Source of the DNA: Liolophura sinensis
Taxonomy: Eukaryota > Mollusca > Polyplacophora > Chitonida > Chitonidae
Length of the DNA stretch: 64,000 nt
Direction: 5' to 3'
NCBI RefSeq assembly: GCF_032854445.1
Contig: NC_088298.1
Location: forward strand, 14,497,504-14,561,503
Shown piece by piece: positions 14,431-27,216 of the stretch. Each line of letters begins with the position of its first letter. The first letter of the stretch is position 1. Below the pieces are notes generated by a model. That model searched no databases. It had not been told where the DNA came from and saw nothing but the letters and a program-made list of their open reading frames with translations. Made by a program: the position numbers and the translations under genes.

Positions 14431-14814
14431 TCGGCCTGGATAGCACAGTTGGTAGAGCGTCCGCTTTAGGAGCAGTAGATCCAGGATCAAAAATAGGTCG
14501 AGTCACACCTAAGACTTTAAAAAGAGGAAATTGTAACTTCCTTCGCTTGGCATTCAGCATATAGGGGATTGTGCAATGACTGGTTGACCCGTATCAGTAT
14601 AACGGCTCGGGCAGGGTGGCTTACTTGCCTTCGGTAAGTCTTCTCAGTGAAGCAGCACTAGATAAAAGAGTGGTGGAAATCCGTCCTGTTACAATGAGGC
14701 ACATTACCTAAACTCTAAGGATTCCTTCGTCGTCATATGACTGAAAAATTGTTGAGTACGACGTTAATCACCAAGCACTCACTCACTCACTCACTCACTA
14801 ACTCACTCATTCAC
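14431..14814 (+). mobile_element. SINE family A, full length
   Basis: Begins TCGGCCTGGATAGCACAGTT with a tRNA-like A box (GTTGGTAGAGCGTCCGC) and a B-box-like GTAGATCCAGGATCA. A long body (TTACTTGCCTTCGGTAAG, GTGAAGCAGCACTAGATAAA) leads to the core GAGTACGACGTTAATCACCAA and a (CACT)n tail. Target duplication TCTTGAGGTGTA (14419-14430) and TCTTGGGGTGTA (14815-14826). The head resembles a Lys/Arg-type tRNA, but which tRNA cannot be settled by eye. Not a functional tRNA gene. Confidence 0.92.
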
Positions 14815-15289
14815 TCTTGGGGTGTAAAAAATGGCTTTGAACTACAGCTTTTGTAAGGTTCAAGCTGATCTTTGTCTTTGTTTTCCGTAATACCATGTTC
14901 TACGTACTCGTGCATCCTTTAATGCCTTTTTTGATGAGTATTACATTTACCTTATATCATGCATTGTGTACGAAGGTCATTTTCCTCTGTCAGTTTCTGG
15001 GATCGTCTTGAAACGTACAGAGGTTTTTCTGAGGATATAGTATTACATTTGCTATCTACAAGCAAGAATAACCAGCTATCTGTGCTTATTGACCTAAGTA
15101 ACAAAGTCCCAGTGTGTTAGCTTAGTTGACCTGATAAGCATTGACATATATAACATACTCCACACTGTTTCTATTTGTGTGTCACAATTCATAAGGCTGC
15201 AATAATTATTTACTTATCTCATACCATAAATTTGTAAAATCTGAAAAAAAAACTTGGACATCAAATGGATAAGTCAGCAGTGTATTGTC

Positions 15290-15560
15290 AGTACTGGTGG
15301 TAGGCCAGTATTTGCTCACTGCTTGTAGACCAGTAAAGGCTCAATTCTCACACTGAAAGACATACTTTCTCACTGCTGGTAGACCAGTGGCAATACTGGT
15401 AGACTTGCCAGTAAACATTACAGAAGTGGGCCTCTTCTCGTCCAGTTACGTTCATTATGACGGCCCCATGTCCACAAATTGTTGTGGACCCTTGCTGGGC
15501 CAAAATAGTTTTGCACATGGACACATGGCAGTGCTGGCCCATCGCAATGGGCCAGCAGTT
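15290..15560. repeat. Degenerate CCAGTACTGG-rich repeat, part 1
   Basis: Repeated CTGGTAGACCAGT, TACTGGTGGTAGGCCAGTA and TGGGCC words, ending in a perfect hairpin GCTGGCCCAT-CGCA-ATGGGCCAGC at 15533-15556. Related words recur at 16370-16620. Unknown element. Confidence 0.55.
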
Positions 15561-16043
15561 GACAAGCTTTGAGCTTAAACTGATTCAAAACATAAGGCCC
15601 CTCTCAACTCTTGGCACATTTAGGGAAGATGGTGACATTATGAAGTATTCTTTTGAATAGCCTTAGCTGAGGTAATAGTTTTTGTGAGAACAAATGATAT
15701 TAATTTGAAGCAATGTACCTGAAGGGAAATAGAATTAAACATTGGAATAAAGTGACCATTTGGATTTGAAAATTGACATTCTAGTATTTGTCCAACATTT
15801 GCTAGAAAAAACAGCGGTTTGGTTTAATTTGTATACTCTAATGTTCAGTAATACATGTATATATTTGTTTTTGTCTGTACATCATCTAATCAGTGTATAG
15901 TTTCACTTTAATCAATGCTGTTGTTGTGGTTATATCAGGGAACAGCAGTTTTTAAGGTGTGTGTAAGAAAATTAAAGGACTGAAAGATTTGCGAGATTGA
16001 GTTAAAAATTAGTAAAACTGTACTGAACTTTGAAAAATTTTGA

Positions 16044-16206
16044 CTTCTTCTCCGGCCGAAGTGGGATAAGGTCTGCTTGCAACCTGCTGATAATCATGGG
16101 TTTCCCCTGGGCTCTTTGGGGTTTCCTCCCACCATAATGCTGGCCACAATCATATAATTGAAATATTCTTGAGTACGGCGCAAAACACCAATCAGATAAA
16201 TAAATC
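16044..16206 (+). mobile_element. SINE family B, 3' part
   Basis: Starts at CTTCTTCTCCGGCC of the body, so the tRNA-like head is absent. It retains CATAATGCTGGCC, the GAGTACGGCGCAAAACACCAA core and a short AAAT tail. Confidence 0.88.
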
Positions 16207-16212
16207 ACAATT

Positions 16213-16620
16213 TTTTGCAATCTTTTATGGTACAACGTAGGCCAAGTAACAAGGCCGTAGCGTAGAATCGGAATAGGTGAATTTTCTTTGCAATCTTCTA
16301 TCATGGACAACACAGGCTCGATAAGGAGCCATTAGAGAGCTGGAATAGGTGGATTTCCCACAATTCTTTGTGATCACCAATATGTGCCAGCATTGGCATG
16401 ATGATGGGCCAACAGCAACAAAGCAGAATGGGCTCATTGAAATAAGCCAGTGCTGGTCTAACTTTGGTGCCGTGCTGAGGTGCAGTGCCAGCATTGAAAC
16501 CACATACTGGCGAAATTGTGCTACTGTCATTGGAAATAGGAATAACAGTGTGGGCCCAATTAATTATAATTACTCGCTTCTGGCAGACCAGTACAGGTTC
16601 AGAACTGGTACTGAAATTCC
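16213..16620. repeat. Degenerate CCAGTACTGG-rich repeat, part 2, with ~75-bp duplication
   Basis: TTTGCAATCTTTTATGGTAC...GGAATAGGTGAATTTTC and TTTGCAATCTTCTATCATGG...GGAATAGGTGGATTTCC form a tandem pair (16213-16287, 16288-16362). It is followed by GGGCCAACAGC, CCAGTGCTGGT and CTTCTGGCAGACCAGTACAG words like those at 15290. Confidence 0.5.
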
Positions 16621-16639
16621 TCAACCTTTAATTTAGATA

Positions 16640-16795
16640 TTTGCAAGCAAATTGTGATAGTACAAGTATGCTGTTTGTGAAGTCCTGGAAATGGTGAAAA
16701 TCAATGAAATTTTGTATCCAAAATCAAATGAGAAAAGTGTGTAAATTGCATGGAAACTTGGTCTTTCATATGCGAAAAGGTTGAGGGGTGATGGT
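16640..16795 (+). repeat. Interspersed repeat D, copy 2
   Basis: Shares GTGAAGTCCTGGAAATGG, TTTTGTATCCAAAATCAAAT and GCGAAAAGGTTGAGG with the copy at 535, same order and orientation. Confidence 0.65.
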
Positions 16796-19378
16796 AGATG
16801 TGGCTTGTTCACCAGTGGAAATAAGAATAAAAACCTAATTACAGCCTGGTATATCTTCTAAAACTTTATAAAACGATATGCATTTATGAATTAATTATTA
16901 TGGCTCAATGCATCATGGGTAATATTTCAGTCATATTGCCTGGTGGTTCTATGTATTCTCATTTTAAAAAGTATTAAAAAAAGAGTTAAATTTGATGAGT
17001 CTTTTTGATCATTTAATTGGTAATTACACATCATACTACATAACATGTCCTTTATACAGCATCATTCAGTGTTTCTCCTCTTGCAACATTTTTAGTCTCC
17101 CATGAGCTTGAAAAACTTGGCTTTCCGTACTATATGCTAGTAATTTCACTTTTGCTTGCAAAGGCTGTGGAAATGTGCATTAAGTGTGTATTGTGGGGAA
17201 GTTATGAATATTCGTTATGAGTTGTGACTGTCCCCAGGAGAAATCAGAAAGAGCGCCCCCACCTCTCTCTGATGATAATTGTGGGGCGAGAAAGACAAGC
17301 TATAGATCAAAGTCCATGTCGCCTGCTTCTGTACACCCTCTGTGAGAACATTACCAGTTGTAGCTGTGATGACATGGCATGTACATTGGACATGCATAAC
17401 ATTGCATATGTTCAACACTGTCTTCGTACAACATGTAGTTGTGCCATAATTTACACCAGTGACTGTTTTATGACATACTCAAGAATTGTTGACTTATGAT
17501 GATGACAGTAATGATGCCAGTGAGGTGTGAATTTCATATCCTCACTTAAATATGTGCATATATATTGTCCTTTGCAAAATGTCTGCACCAAAAACTATTA
17601 TCCGTATCAAATGTTCTGCATTTTAAAAAATTTCAGCACTGATTTTTTTTTCCATCTTGCAGCCTGTTTCACGCACCATGTGCTGCACACACCACATAAC
17701 ATATTAACCCCATTCTCGTGCGGGAACGGGACATGCCTTAGTTGGTGTTCGAGAAATTACCAGCTCCCAGACTCTCGAGTCTCAGGTTCAGATAGCCGGT
17801 AGAAAGTTTACCGTACCATCCTGACAAAACGTTAGTTATCTAACCCTCTAGAGTACATATTATCAGCTCCCACAAAACCAGTAATATTCCCACTGATGAA
17901 AAAAAATACATTTCGTTTCGACAACTGCACTTGAGGGCTTGCAGCTGTCGAGATTATTTGCCACGCATGTTGTTCCAGCCATTCCAGTAAATTCTGTTCT
18001 CCAGGAAAACCCAATTGTTTATTTACCATTCATTCTATTTCATGGTTTGGTTGTGATGTTAAGGGGTTTTTTTTTTTTTTTTTTGGTTTTTTATTTTAAC
18101 TCTTAATATATTGCCTTTAATAGGGACAAACGTTAACAAGGTTTGACCCAACACATTTGGACGAGGTGCATGTAATTGGGCAATATTATTTAGCATTATA
18201 AGTTATCAGCCCTGTCAGTAAACACTTACTATTAAGTACCGTCTTTGAGAGCCTTTAATAGGATGGTACTGCAGATAGTGAGGAGCTAGCAGTTTAGGAT
18301 TATGGTGGTTTGAAGGGGAGGCAGACTGAGGCTCAAAACCTTAAATCTCGTCTGTGTGACCAAAATTTATTGGTAATAAAGCATTTTTCAGTTTTAGCAA
18401 TGATTTCAAGATGTACTATACATACTGTAAGTAAGTCTTTCTGACCAACCATTGATAAAGAAGCCTAACAGCTGCGTGCATAAGCATATTGTCAGCTCAA
18501 ACATTTTATCGGAAAGAATTTTTGTGATATTTATATTTATAGGGATCAAACATCGCTCTAGGTAAAGGACAGTCACAGTACAACTAATTTCATTGGATGA
18601 AATGCAAATGTAATAATGCAGAAATATTTGATGCATACGATTAGCATTTCTCTGGTATTGTACGTGTTGGTAGCTTTTTTTATTGTTAGGATAGTATCAA
18701 AATTGATTTTTTTTTTCTCAGAAGGATGTTACCGTACTGTTCTTTTCCTGTTCATTGGTGATTTGTATGGAAGTGTTCTTTGTAAGCAGTATGTAGTTGG
18801 CTGTAATGTCTAGGTTGTACAGAATTTGAACTCTCTTGTTTAATATCAAAATCAAACACTTGGAAGTTCCATGTGAGAGACATTAGCATCGTTCAGACTG
18901 ATTTTGCTGTCTTCCTGCGAGCTCACTCTCCACATCCAGTGATGAAGCATCTTGGATTGACAGGTAATATTATATTGACAGATCTGAAAGTAACACCTCA
19001 CTTTCAAAGCTTGGAGTGGAAAAGGCTTGATCAAGACATTAATTTAGACTAAAGTTCATTTGTTATTTACTTTTAGAATGACAGAGGCTGGCTAGTAAAT
19101 ACTAAGTTAACATTTAAGATCAAACACATTTTCAACAATGTTAGTTTCAAAGAAAGCCCACCTAGGCTTCATTTTTTAGTTTTTCATGAAGTTTTTCACC
19201 CTACTGCAATTTTGCAGACGTGAAGTACTAATGTAAATGTAGCACAGAAAGATGATTCCTAATACCTGGGGGCTGTTTCACAAAACAGGCTTAGGACGGT
19301 CATGTAGAGGTCCTTCTTAATTCATAAAATTTATCACCACTGTTCTCAGAATGTATTTACTCCCTAGACCAGTCACAA

Positions 19379-19487
19379 ATAGGTCAGTTGTAACAATGAA
19401 AAACCTACAGATACGTCGGCAAATGTGGCCCATAGGTCAGTTGTAACAATGAAAACCCTACAAATCCGTCGTCAAATGTGGCCCACA
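19379..19487 (+). repeat. ~54-bp tandem duplication
   Basis: Two copies of ATAGGTCAGTTGTAACAATG through AAATGTGGCCCA in tandem. Confidence 0.9.
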
Positions 19488-20687
19488 CTCTGACGCTGCA
19501 ATAAACACTTGGTAAAACATGTCTGTTTCAGTAACCCACTTCAGAAAATGGACTATGGCAATATTTGCATGTACAACCGTGTTTCATCGAAGCTTATATT
19601 GTTTTTGTTTCTGTGTCAGTGTGTGTACAATTTTTACATTTTTCATTGAAGAGTTTCGGTTGTTGTCCAAAACTAGGTCACTGATAGGTGGGAGAAATTA
19701 TAAAAGTATGGAAAGTTTGAATTGTATTGCTTATTAATGGCACTTTTTTTTAGCTCTAAAACACTTCAAAAGCTTTATCAATTAAGCAAGGTTTTTAGCT
19801 GTTTTCAGGTAAGTGTGAAGAGTTTTTCATGCCAAAAAAGAAAAAAAAAAAATTTCAGCACATCAACTTGCAAATTTATTAGACTAATCATCAGTTAAAA
19901 TATTCTATTTAAATGATACACAATCCATTTTTTCTTCAAACTGTATGAAAACGTTAATCCTATGTTCAGGGAAGCTATTAATATTTTTTACATTATATTT
20001 TGTTGACTGATAATATGATAAAAAAAATTCCTCTCACAGTATATATCTGGTGCCATATTGTGTAAGAACTGGCTTGACTTATACACTGTGAATGTAGGCA
20101 AAAAAATTATAACTGGGTCACTGCTTCCTTACAGGCTAATAATTCAACTTTATTATACGCTAAGAGTGAATTATGTGTTGGAAGTAGTTCTGTCTTAAGA
20201 GGTTATACGATATGGATCAAGATGGTATGAATTAAATTTCTCTCCTAGATTTAAAAATAAAAATGTACTTAAAACTGCAATCGTAAGGTTTGGAGGATAA
20301 TGCGGAAACCAAACATTTTTTTTGTCATTAACACTATTGCCTGGTGTGATGTCAGGCAAGAACAGGTACAGGACATACGTTGATCAGTGATGCAATGATC
20401 AATGATCGGTGATGCATATAGTCACAAATGACGCTGTACTACCAGACGCTGTTGATGTCATATGTGCCAAATTTTACTGAAACTATTCTTCAGTTATTGG
20501 AGTTAAATAATGTAAATCCCTTTGAAGCATGGTTTTGTGGCTTTGTCCTATTTGAATTTATTCATATTTTTTTTTTATTTTTTTAATATTTCCACCTTAT
20601 TTCAATTGCAGCTAGAGTAGCACTTCAGTGGAATGGTTTCATCATTTCACAAGGAAAGGTATAGGCAGTAGTTCAATCCTAGCATCA

Positions 20688-20913
20688 GCGTAATGACCCA
20701 GGAGCCTCTCACCAATGCGGTCGCTGTGAGTTCAAGTCCAGCTCATGCTGGCTTCCTCTCCGGCCGTATGTGGGAAGGTCTGTCAGCAACCTGGGGATGG
20801 TCATGGCTTTCCCCCGGGCTCTGCCTGGTTTCCACCCACCATAATGCTGGCCACCGTCATATAAGTGAAATATTCTTGAGTACGGCATAAAACACCTATC
20901 AAATAAATAAATA
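20688..20913 (+). mobile_element. SINE family B, slightly 5'-truncated
   Basis: Begins GCGTAATGACCCAGGAG, contains the B box, the conserved body and the GAGTACGGCATAAAACACC core, and ends in (AAAT)n. Flanks AATCCTAGCATCA (20675-20687) and AATCCTTGCCTCA (20914-20926) look like an aged target duplication (2 mismatches). Confidence 0.9.
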
Positions 20914-21114
20914 AATCCTTGCCTCAAACAGGGAATGTCCCTTAACTTGAATCTGGACGTTGCTGGCACGATGCATGTGGAAGCATTTAACATCAGTACA
21001 GCTATTTTATATATGGTCTTACATGAAGGATGATGCTTTCCACAAATGAGATTCCAGTAAGCTCTGACTCTACTGGTTAAATCTTTGTGTCTCGCATGGG
21101 AAAATTCATTCAGT

Positions 21115-21345
21115 TACTTGCCAAATAGAAGTGGTTTTATACTCATGGAGCTGCATTTTCGGCCACAAAGAAAACTGTTCATGATAACTTTAAATAAATA
21201 ATTAAATGAAGTTGGGTAACAATTACATGTACTTGCCAAATACAAGTGGTTTTATACTCATGGAGCTGCATTTTCGGCCACAAAGAAAACTGATCATGAT
21301 AAATTTAAATAAATAAATAAATAAAAGAAGTAGGGTAACAATTAG
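21115..21345 (+). repeat. 115-bp tandem duplication
   Basis: TACTTGCCAAATAGAAGTGG to GGGTAACAATTA occurs twice (21115-21229, 21230-21345). The copies differ at few sites and in AAAT count. Confidence 0.93.
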
Positions 21346-22519
21346 TTTATATCTCTTTGCCATGCACTCCTTGCATGTGCTGTCAGCTTAAAAACTGTAT
21401 GGCAGTCCTACACCTCGGAGCACATCATTGCAGATGTGTAGATGTGTAAGTCAACCTTGAAAACTATCCATTCATAAAAAGGTACTATTCAGTCTGGGTA
21501 ATTCAGTGAAGTGTGAACAATTCTCTGGTTTAGTTCCATGGAAACCAACAACACTGTAGCTGCACGAGACCAAAAGAGTCCATTAGTCGTATAGTGGCGG
21601 TTGTGTTCATCAAATATTTGAACAAGCCTAGTGAACAAATATAGCACAGCATGAACACCATATTGAACACATTGGTTCAACTGTGTGAGGAAACCATCTC
21701 TGGTGATCAGACAGCTAAGCATTTTGGCCAGAGTAAACGTGTCACTAGAAGTCAAGTGATCGAAACACTCAGGGAAGGACGTTAAGGCTGGTTCTTGCTA
21801 ATGAAGCGGTCAGATGTGAAGAAATTTGTCTTCACTGTCGTTCTCAGGCATGACCGGTCACTCTATAGGCAGATGGCAATGGATTTTATCCTGACCCCTA
21901 TAGCCAGACAAGTCTGTCAATATCAGGTGGTTCTAGTCGCCACAGAGCGTTGTAACGCCCAATTTCATACTAGATGAGACAATCACTGCTGGAATGAGGA
22001 ACCTTTCTTATCCATGCAATTCAGGCCTGTAATCTGTTGTTCATAATTGAATGCCTTTGTGATTTTCTTCATTTGGCAAAGAAACATAATCTTTGTTTTA
22101 TACTTCAGTTTCATGTATCATTGATGGAGGAGTTTCAAGTGGGAATTCTTTTGTCATCAAAGGTAAAAACAGTCCCACTGTGTCAAGTGAATGGTGAAAA
22201 TTATGCTAACATTGTTGACATTAATTTACTGACCACCTGTCTGACCCTTTTCCAGATGCAGAAATGACACCTCTTTCCTATAGGATATCCTCAAGTTCAC
22301 AAACATTAAGATTCTCCGTCTTCATTCTTCCACTCTAAATCACTTTTTATGTCTTTTTCAGACGCCCATGTTATAGTGAATGTGATCATGTTATATGTGA
22401 ATGTGTATTTGCCTGAAATTTTTGACAGGTCACATGACACAGACTTTTTTACCTTCATCGATAGAAGAGTTCGAACTCGAAACTCCCCTATTGCCTTAAT
22501 AAGCTACTATCCAGTTGGG

Positions 22520-22640
22520 GAAGGGCCCAGACTGGCTGGCCTTGTGGTTAAAGGGGCTTGTCCTTCTATACCTGTGACACATGGGGTGCAGATTCACACC
22601 TGGTGTTGGAAGGGAATTTGTATTGATTTACTTGCTCTCA
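22520..22640 (+). mobile_element. Possible SINE family C head fragment
   Basis: CTGGCTGGCCTTGTGGTTAA then GCAGATTCACACCTGGTGTT, GGAAGGGAATTTGTATTG resembles the family C head and post-B-box segment. Weak, and the borders are unclear. Confidence 0.4.
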
Positions 22641-23308
22641 TTGCTTACAGTGGACCTTGGTGACAGTATGCGGTCAAAAGCTTGCTTGGCTTTTTACACA
22701 AGGCTTTTCAACAAATGTAACATTTGTTGAACATTACTTAATGGGAGACTCAAGGACGAGCTTTTCAGACGGTTCAGTAGAACGCATCGTTTTCTTCTAT
22801 GATGTTGAAATGTGTTTGTACTTCATATATCTCCATATATGTATGAACACACATACACCGATAATTGTGATGTAATAAAGGAAAGAACAAATGAGTTCAC
22901 AGCTTTGGATCACCTTGATATGGGCGGGAAGGAGTTTTACTAGTTCCCTATTGTTTGCCACCAATACAGTTTGCAGATCAGTGAATGTGCGTCACATTTC
23001 GGAAAGTTTGTCAATAACTAATGGCGAAGGTTGATGCTTTTATGCTGGGCACTCGGATTTCCTTCAGCCATAAAGCAGACCATCATCGTATATATGAATG
23101 AAAAGTTCTTAATTAAATTAAATTATTGATTATAATTGCATTAAACAACAATCAGATCTAACAAATACTTAGCAAAGAGATTTAATTGAAACCTTCTGCG
23201 ATCACAAGTGTGCTGTTCTATACATATACACCAAAGGGAAAGTTCTGTGTGTGTTGTCTTCAGATAGTCAATGCCCTAATTTTACAAAGATAATATTTTA
23301 ATTGTTTA

Positions 23309-23342
23309 CAATATATACATATATATATATATATATTTATTT
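23309..23342. repeat. (AT)n microsatellite
   Basis: AT run interrupted by CATA near its start. Confidence 0.9.
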
Positions 23343-23933
23343 AGTCAAATAGTGCATGAAGTCAAAGTATATAAGACGATTTGAATAAAAGTTTTGTTGT
23401 GTTCATTGATCTGTTTATAGAGCTATTTTTCACTTTTCACTAATTTAAACCATCAGCTTGAAACTTATTAAACCACAATGGTTTCGTATGAGACAAGCGA
23501 CAGAAGGAAATTTCACTTAAGAATACCTGTGTTTTAAGCTCTGCATACACTGGGGCTTGGGACCCTGCTCAGTTTGACTGTTACGTCGAGTCTTAACGGC
23601 TGGTGTATGCGAAATAACAACATGACTGAACTGAAGCTGTCCATCAGTTTGAATGGTGCATGTTTTTGCACCGGTTCAATCCAAAAGTCGAGTAGCCATC
23701 AGTGACTTAGATCATCTCCGAATGATGAGTTGGGTTGAGTGTTGTCTTAAGCTCTCATGCGTGCTAAGCTCTTCTGATCAAATGCGTCTTATCTGTCCTG
23801 AATTTAAAGGCAGAGTACTAAAAATACCATAAAACCCATGGACTGCTTTAATAGTTAAATCCAACTAAAAATATTTAAAAACTATGGCTTTCAGTATGTG
23901 TTTGTATGAAAAAAAAATACATATATATGTATT

Positions 23934-24106
23934 GATTTATTTATTTAATTGGTGTTTTACGACGTACTCAAGAATATTTCACTTGTATGATGGCGGCCAG
24001 CAATATTGTGGGAGGAAACTGCGCAGAGCCCGGGGGAAACCCACGACCATCTGCAGCTTGCTGGCAGACCTTTCCACGTATGGCTGGAGAGGAAGCCATT
24101 ATGAGC
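23934..24106 (-). mobile_element. SINE family B, 5'-truncated, - strand
   Basis: Reverse copy starting with (TTTA)n, then GGTGTTTTACGACGTACTC, CCAGCAATATTGTGGGAGG and AGAGGAAGCC. It ends before the B box. Confidence 0.88.
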
Positions 24107-24130
24107 ATACATATATATATAAGAATTTGC

Positions 24131-24201
24131 TCTGTCTTCAGGTTGATGTTGTTAATTAAAACAAACAAATCACCGCAATTCAGGCAAATCCCTTAAAATT
24201 T
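24131..24201 (+). repeat. 71-bp dispersed duplicate, copy 1
   Basis: TCTGTCTTCAGGTTGATGTT through CAGGCAAATCCCTTAAAATT. It recurs at 26017-26087 with only two differences, in unrelated flanks. Confidence 0.92.
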
Positions 24202-25284
24202 TTTCAATGCTCCTGGATAAAACCCTCAGACCATGCAGCCGTGTCTGCTGGGGAAAAGAAGACTTTAAAATCTTTGAAGTTATGCGATTTCCGAGGTCAT
24301 TTTCTTGCTCTTAAAACTGGCCTTTCATTTTCTCTGTGACATAACATGAAGCCGTATATTCTGAAGAAGATCATTGTTTTGTTTATCCTTTGGGTTTGAT
24401 CTGATTTTATGTCAGCATTATCCACCAGTAAAATCCTGCTCTGGCCTGAATGTTGTCTTAATCAGGTCATTTACAGCCTATGGAGAAGTGAATTGTAGCT
24501 GTAAAGCAGATCTTTTCCTTCACTGTGTGAACATTTTTTCCCATTTGTGTACAATTAAATTTTAGTTATTGTAAGGTAGGAACATGTAGTACTGAGGTAT
24601 CAGATATTTTGAAGTTTCGGCGTTTCCCTGAGGATTCCTGGGCGTGTGACATTTGATGCAAGGCAACAGTTCTTCTCTCAGAGACCGGAAGGTGACTGAG
24701 ATGGTCAGAGGTTTATTTCTCAGAGAACACTGAGCAACATTGAAAGAGAGAACTTTCTTTCACTGTGAACTGAAGATTCATAATGTGGCAAAACTGCTCA
24801 CTATTAGGTTGTTTTCTCCTGCGCAGTAGTGGAGTTCAGAAATTGCAGGTGGAGTTTCACCTGTGTATAGAACAGGTTGCCTGACAATAATACTGGACTG
24901 TTTATACAGAAACTTTGGAAAACGTAGTTGTAGTTAGTCACACAGGTCGTGTATCAGCAGGGGATGTGGTTCCCAACTTTCATGCAGTATGAAAACATTG
25001 GTATCCCGGTAAGGTATGAACCTATGGAACAGTTGAACTAACTGATTATTTCGTGTGAACTTGTTTCTAGAAATATTGACGATTGTCAAAAGCTCTCTTA
25101 TTGTACTTCATGAGTGAGTCTGAGTACTCTTGCCCTCATAGTTAACTTTACATAATAGTGATAATCATAAAACAAAGGTCCTTGGCGTGTTTGCTAGATT
25201 TTTTGTTTTACTGTTAACTTTATTTAGATTTGGATTAAAGCTGAATGTTTATTTTTGAACCATTCTTGAGTCATGTGAACTTTA

Positions 25285-25425
25285 CATCGTGACAGTAGCC
25301 TAGATGTTAAGATGTTTACCTTTCAATCACAAGGGCACATGAGGGACTGATTCAAAACCAGCCTTAGACAGAGACTTTGTAGGTTCTCCAACTCTCACTG
25401 CGGAGGGCACTGTAATGATACTAAA
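25285..25425 (+). mobile_element. SINE family C fragment
   Basis: GACAGTAGCCTAGATGTTAA head, ATTCAAAACCAGCC in the B-box position, CTTAGACAGAGACTTTGTAG following. The 3' part is absent. Confidence 0.55.
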
Positions 25426-26016
25426 TAGTCAACGGTGCTGGTGATATTAAAAAAACAAATTTCTGCGAATAACAAGAACAGGTTTATTTTAGCAAAAATA
25501 CAATTCAAATATTTCAGTTGTTTTGTATACACATTTAGGACACAAAATCCTGTAGTGCCTAGTGCTGTAAGAGCACAGTCATTGTGTAATTTTTATTGTG
25601 AGATTTTCAGTTATTCAGTGTTGTAAACGTAGCCCAATCTTGTGATTCGAATTAGTCAAAATAATAGTTTCCTCTTTGATGTTTACACATGTCATCAGCT
25701 GATTAAGTACATATATATCTGACATAGACATGGTTTTTGTACATTGTCATCCTCCAGGAACAAAACACCTTTCTAAGAATAGTTGATATCATGAAAATTA
25801 ATCGTAACTACCATGGCAACACACATGAAAAACTTAGGTTGCCATGGTACAGGTGTACTAATGATCAAGCCTGTGATTAATGTGTGGAACTGAGCCGTGC
25901 ACGGACGCTTAAATAATTTGAATTTAATTTCCCCAACCTTGGAAAGTAAAACTGCATGTACAATGTCTATAGCAAAGTTAAATTTACATGGCATGCACTT
26001 TATGACTGCAACCTGG

Positions 26017-26087
26017 TCTGTCTTCAGGTTGATGTTGTTGATTAAAACAAACGAATCACCGCAATTCAGGCAAATCCCTTAAAATTT
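26017..26087 (+). repeat. 71-bp dispersed duplicate, copy 2
   Basis: Matches 24131-24201 over its full length, with A-to-G at two positions (GTTGATT, AACGAATC). Both copies keep one open frame reading SVFRLMLLIKTN then SPQFRQIP and a stop. Confidence 0.92.
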
Positions 26088-26537
26088 ACATGGACGTACG
26101 GGTATAAACATGATGGTTACGTCTGCATAGCAGTGCCATAAAATTGGTACCCTAAGGCAAGCTCTAAGGTAACTGCTCTCAGCTGCAAGGAACCGTACAG
26201 CTGCTGTATGGTACTGCAAGGATCACCATTCTACTGTACTGTGTAGCCACTGACTATGGTTATGATTATATAGATACAAAGTTTCCACACAGTACTGAAC
26301 AGCCTTTGGACTTTGTCAGAAAGTACCATAGAGTTCATGGCCGTTGATCACAGATATCTTTGCATTTTACAGCTGTCTCGAGCAGAGGAATATGATGTTA
26401 GCCTAAATATGCATACTCCAGTGGATGGGTATTTCAGAACTTAGTTTCGGGGGTCAATATAGCACCAAATATGGTTTGAGCAATATTCTTTACAAAGAAG
26501 AAAATTTTTATCGGTATTACACATCGATATACAATGG

Positions 26538-26785
26538 TGTGAACGCACTGTTCACAGTGTATGATTTTAGACCGCTGTCTAAGCAATAACATGGACCAAG
26601 TACAAGTGAACCTCTGTTCACAATTACTAACAGAAGTGAACCACTTCACAAGCAAGAGCAGGGACTGCTGTCCTATACTAACATGGGAATGCGTTGTTCA
26701 CAGTCATTTACTAACATGAACCGCCGAACAAGTTGTTCATAAACCCTTACTCTCACTAGGATATGAACCTGCCAGAGTTCACTGA
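26538..26785. repeat. Cluster of short GTGAAC...GTTCAC inverted repeats
   Basis: TGTGAAC-gcact-GTTCACA (26538-26556), GTGAAC-ctct-GTTCAC (26606-26621), GAAGTG-aac-CACTTC (from 26633), GAACAA-g-TTGTTC (near 26728) and TGAAC-ctgccaga-GTTCA (near 26765), spaced about 40-70 bp. May be a decayed tandem array. Confidence 0.6.
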
Positions 26786-27076
26786 TAGGACATGGACTTA
26801 TATTCATTTTTCATGTCATGATCATTTTATGCAGGTTGTGAGTTCACATTGTTACTTTTTCAGTTTTGCATGTCGGCTCATGTGTATGTCCATGCCAAAT
26901 TATTCAACTATAATAAAGATGTCAAACGTATTTCATTTGGTTTTGTTGTGTATAAATGTAAACAGGTGAATATATCATTATTAATTCTAGCAAATATCTA
27001 CAGCTTAATCACCCTTATGGTTCAACATGTCACAAACTGTAAACTCTGCTGCAGATTATCAAAATGCTCTCTGCTA

Positions 27077-27216
27077 GGTCTGCTAGCAACCTGCGGATGG
27101 TTGTGGGTTTCCCCAGCCCGGTTTCCTCCCAGCATAATGCTGGCCGCCTTCATATAAGTGAAATATTCTTGAGCACGGTCAAAATATACCAATCAAATAA
27201 ATATATAAATAAATAT
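27077..27216 (+). mobile_element. SINE family B, short 3' fragment
   Basis: Starts GGTCTGCTAGCAACCTGCGG and ends GAGCACGGTCAAAATATACC with an AAAT tail. The head is missing and the CTCTGC segment of the body is deleted. Confidence 0.85.
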
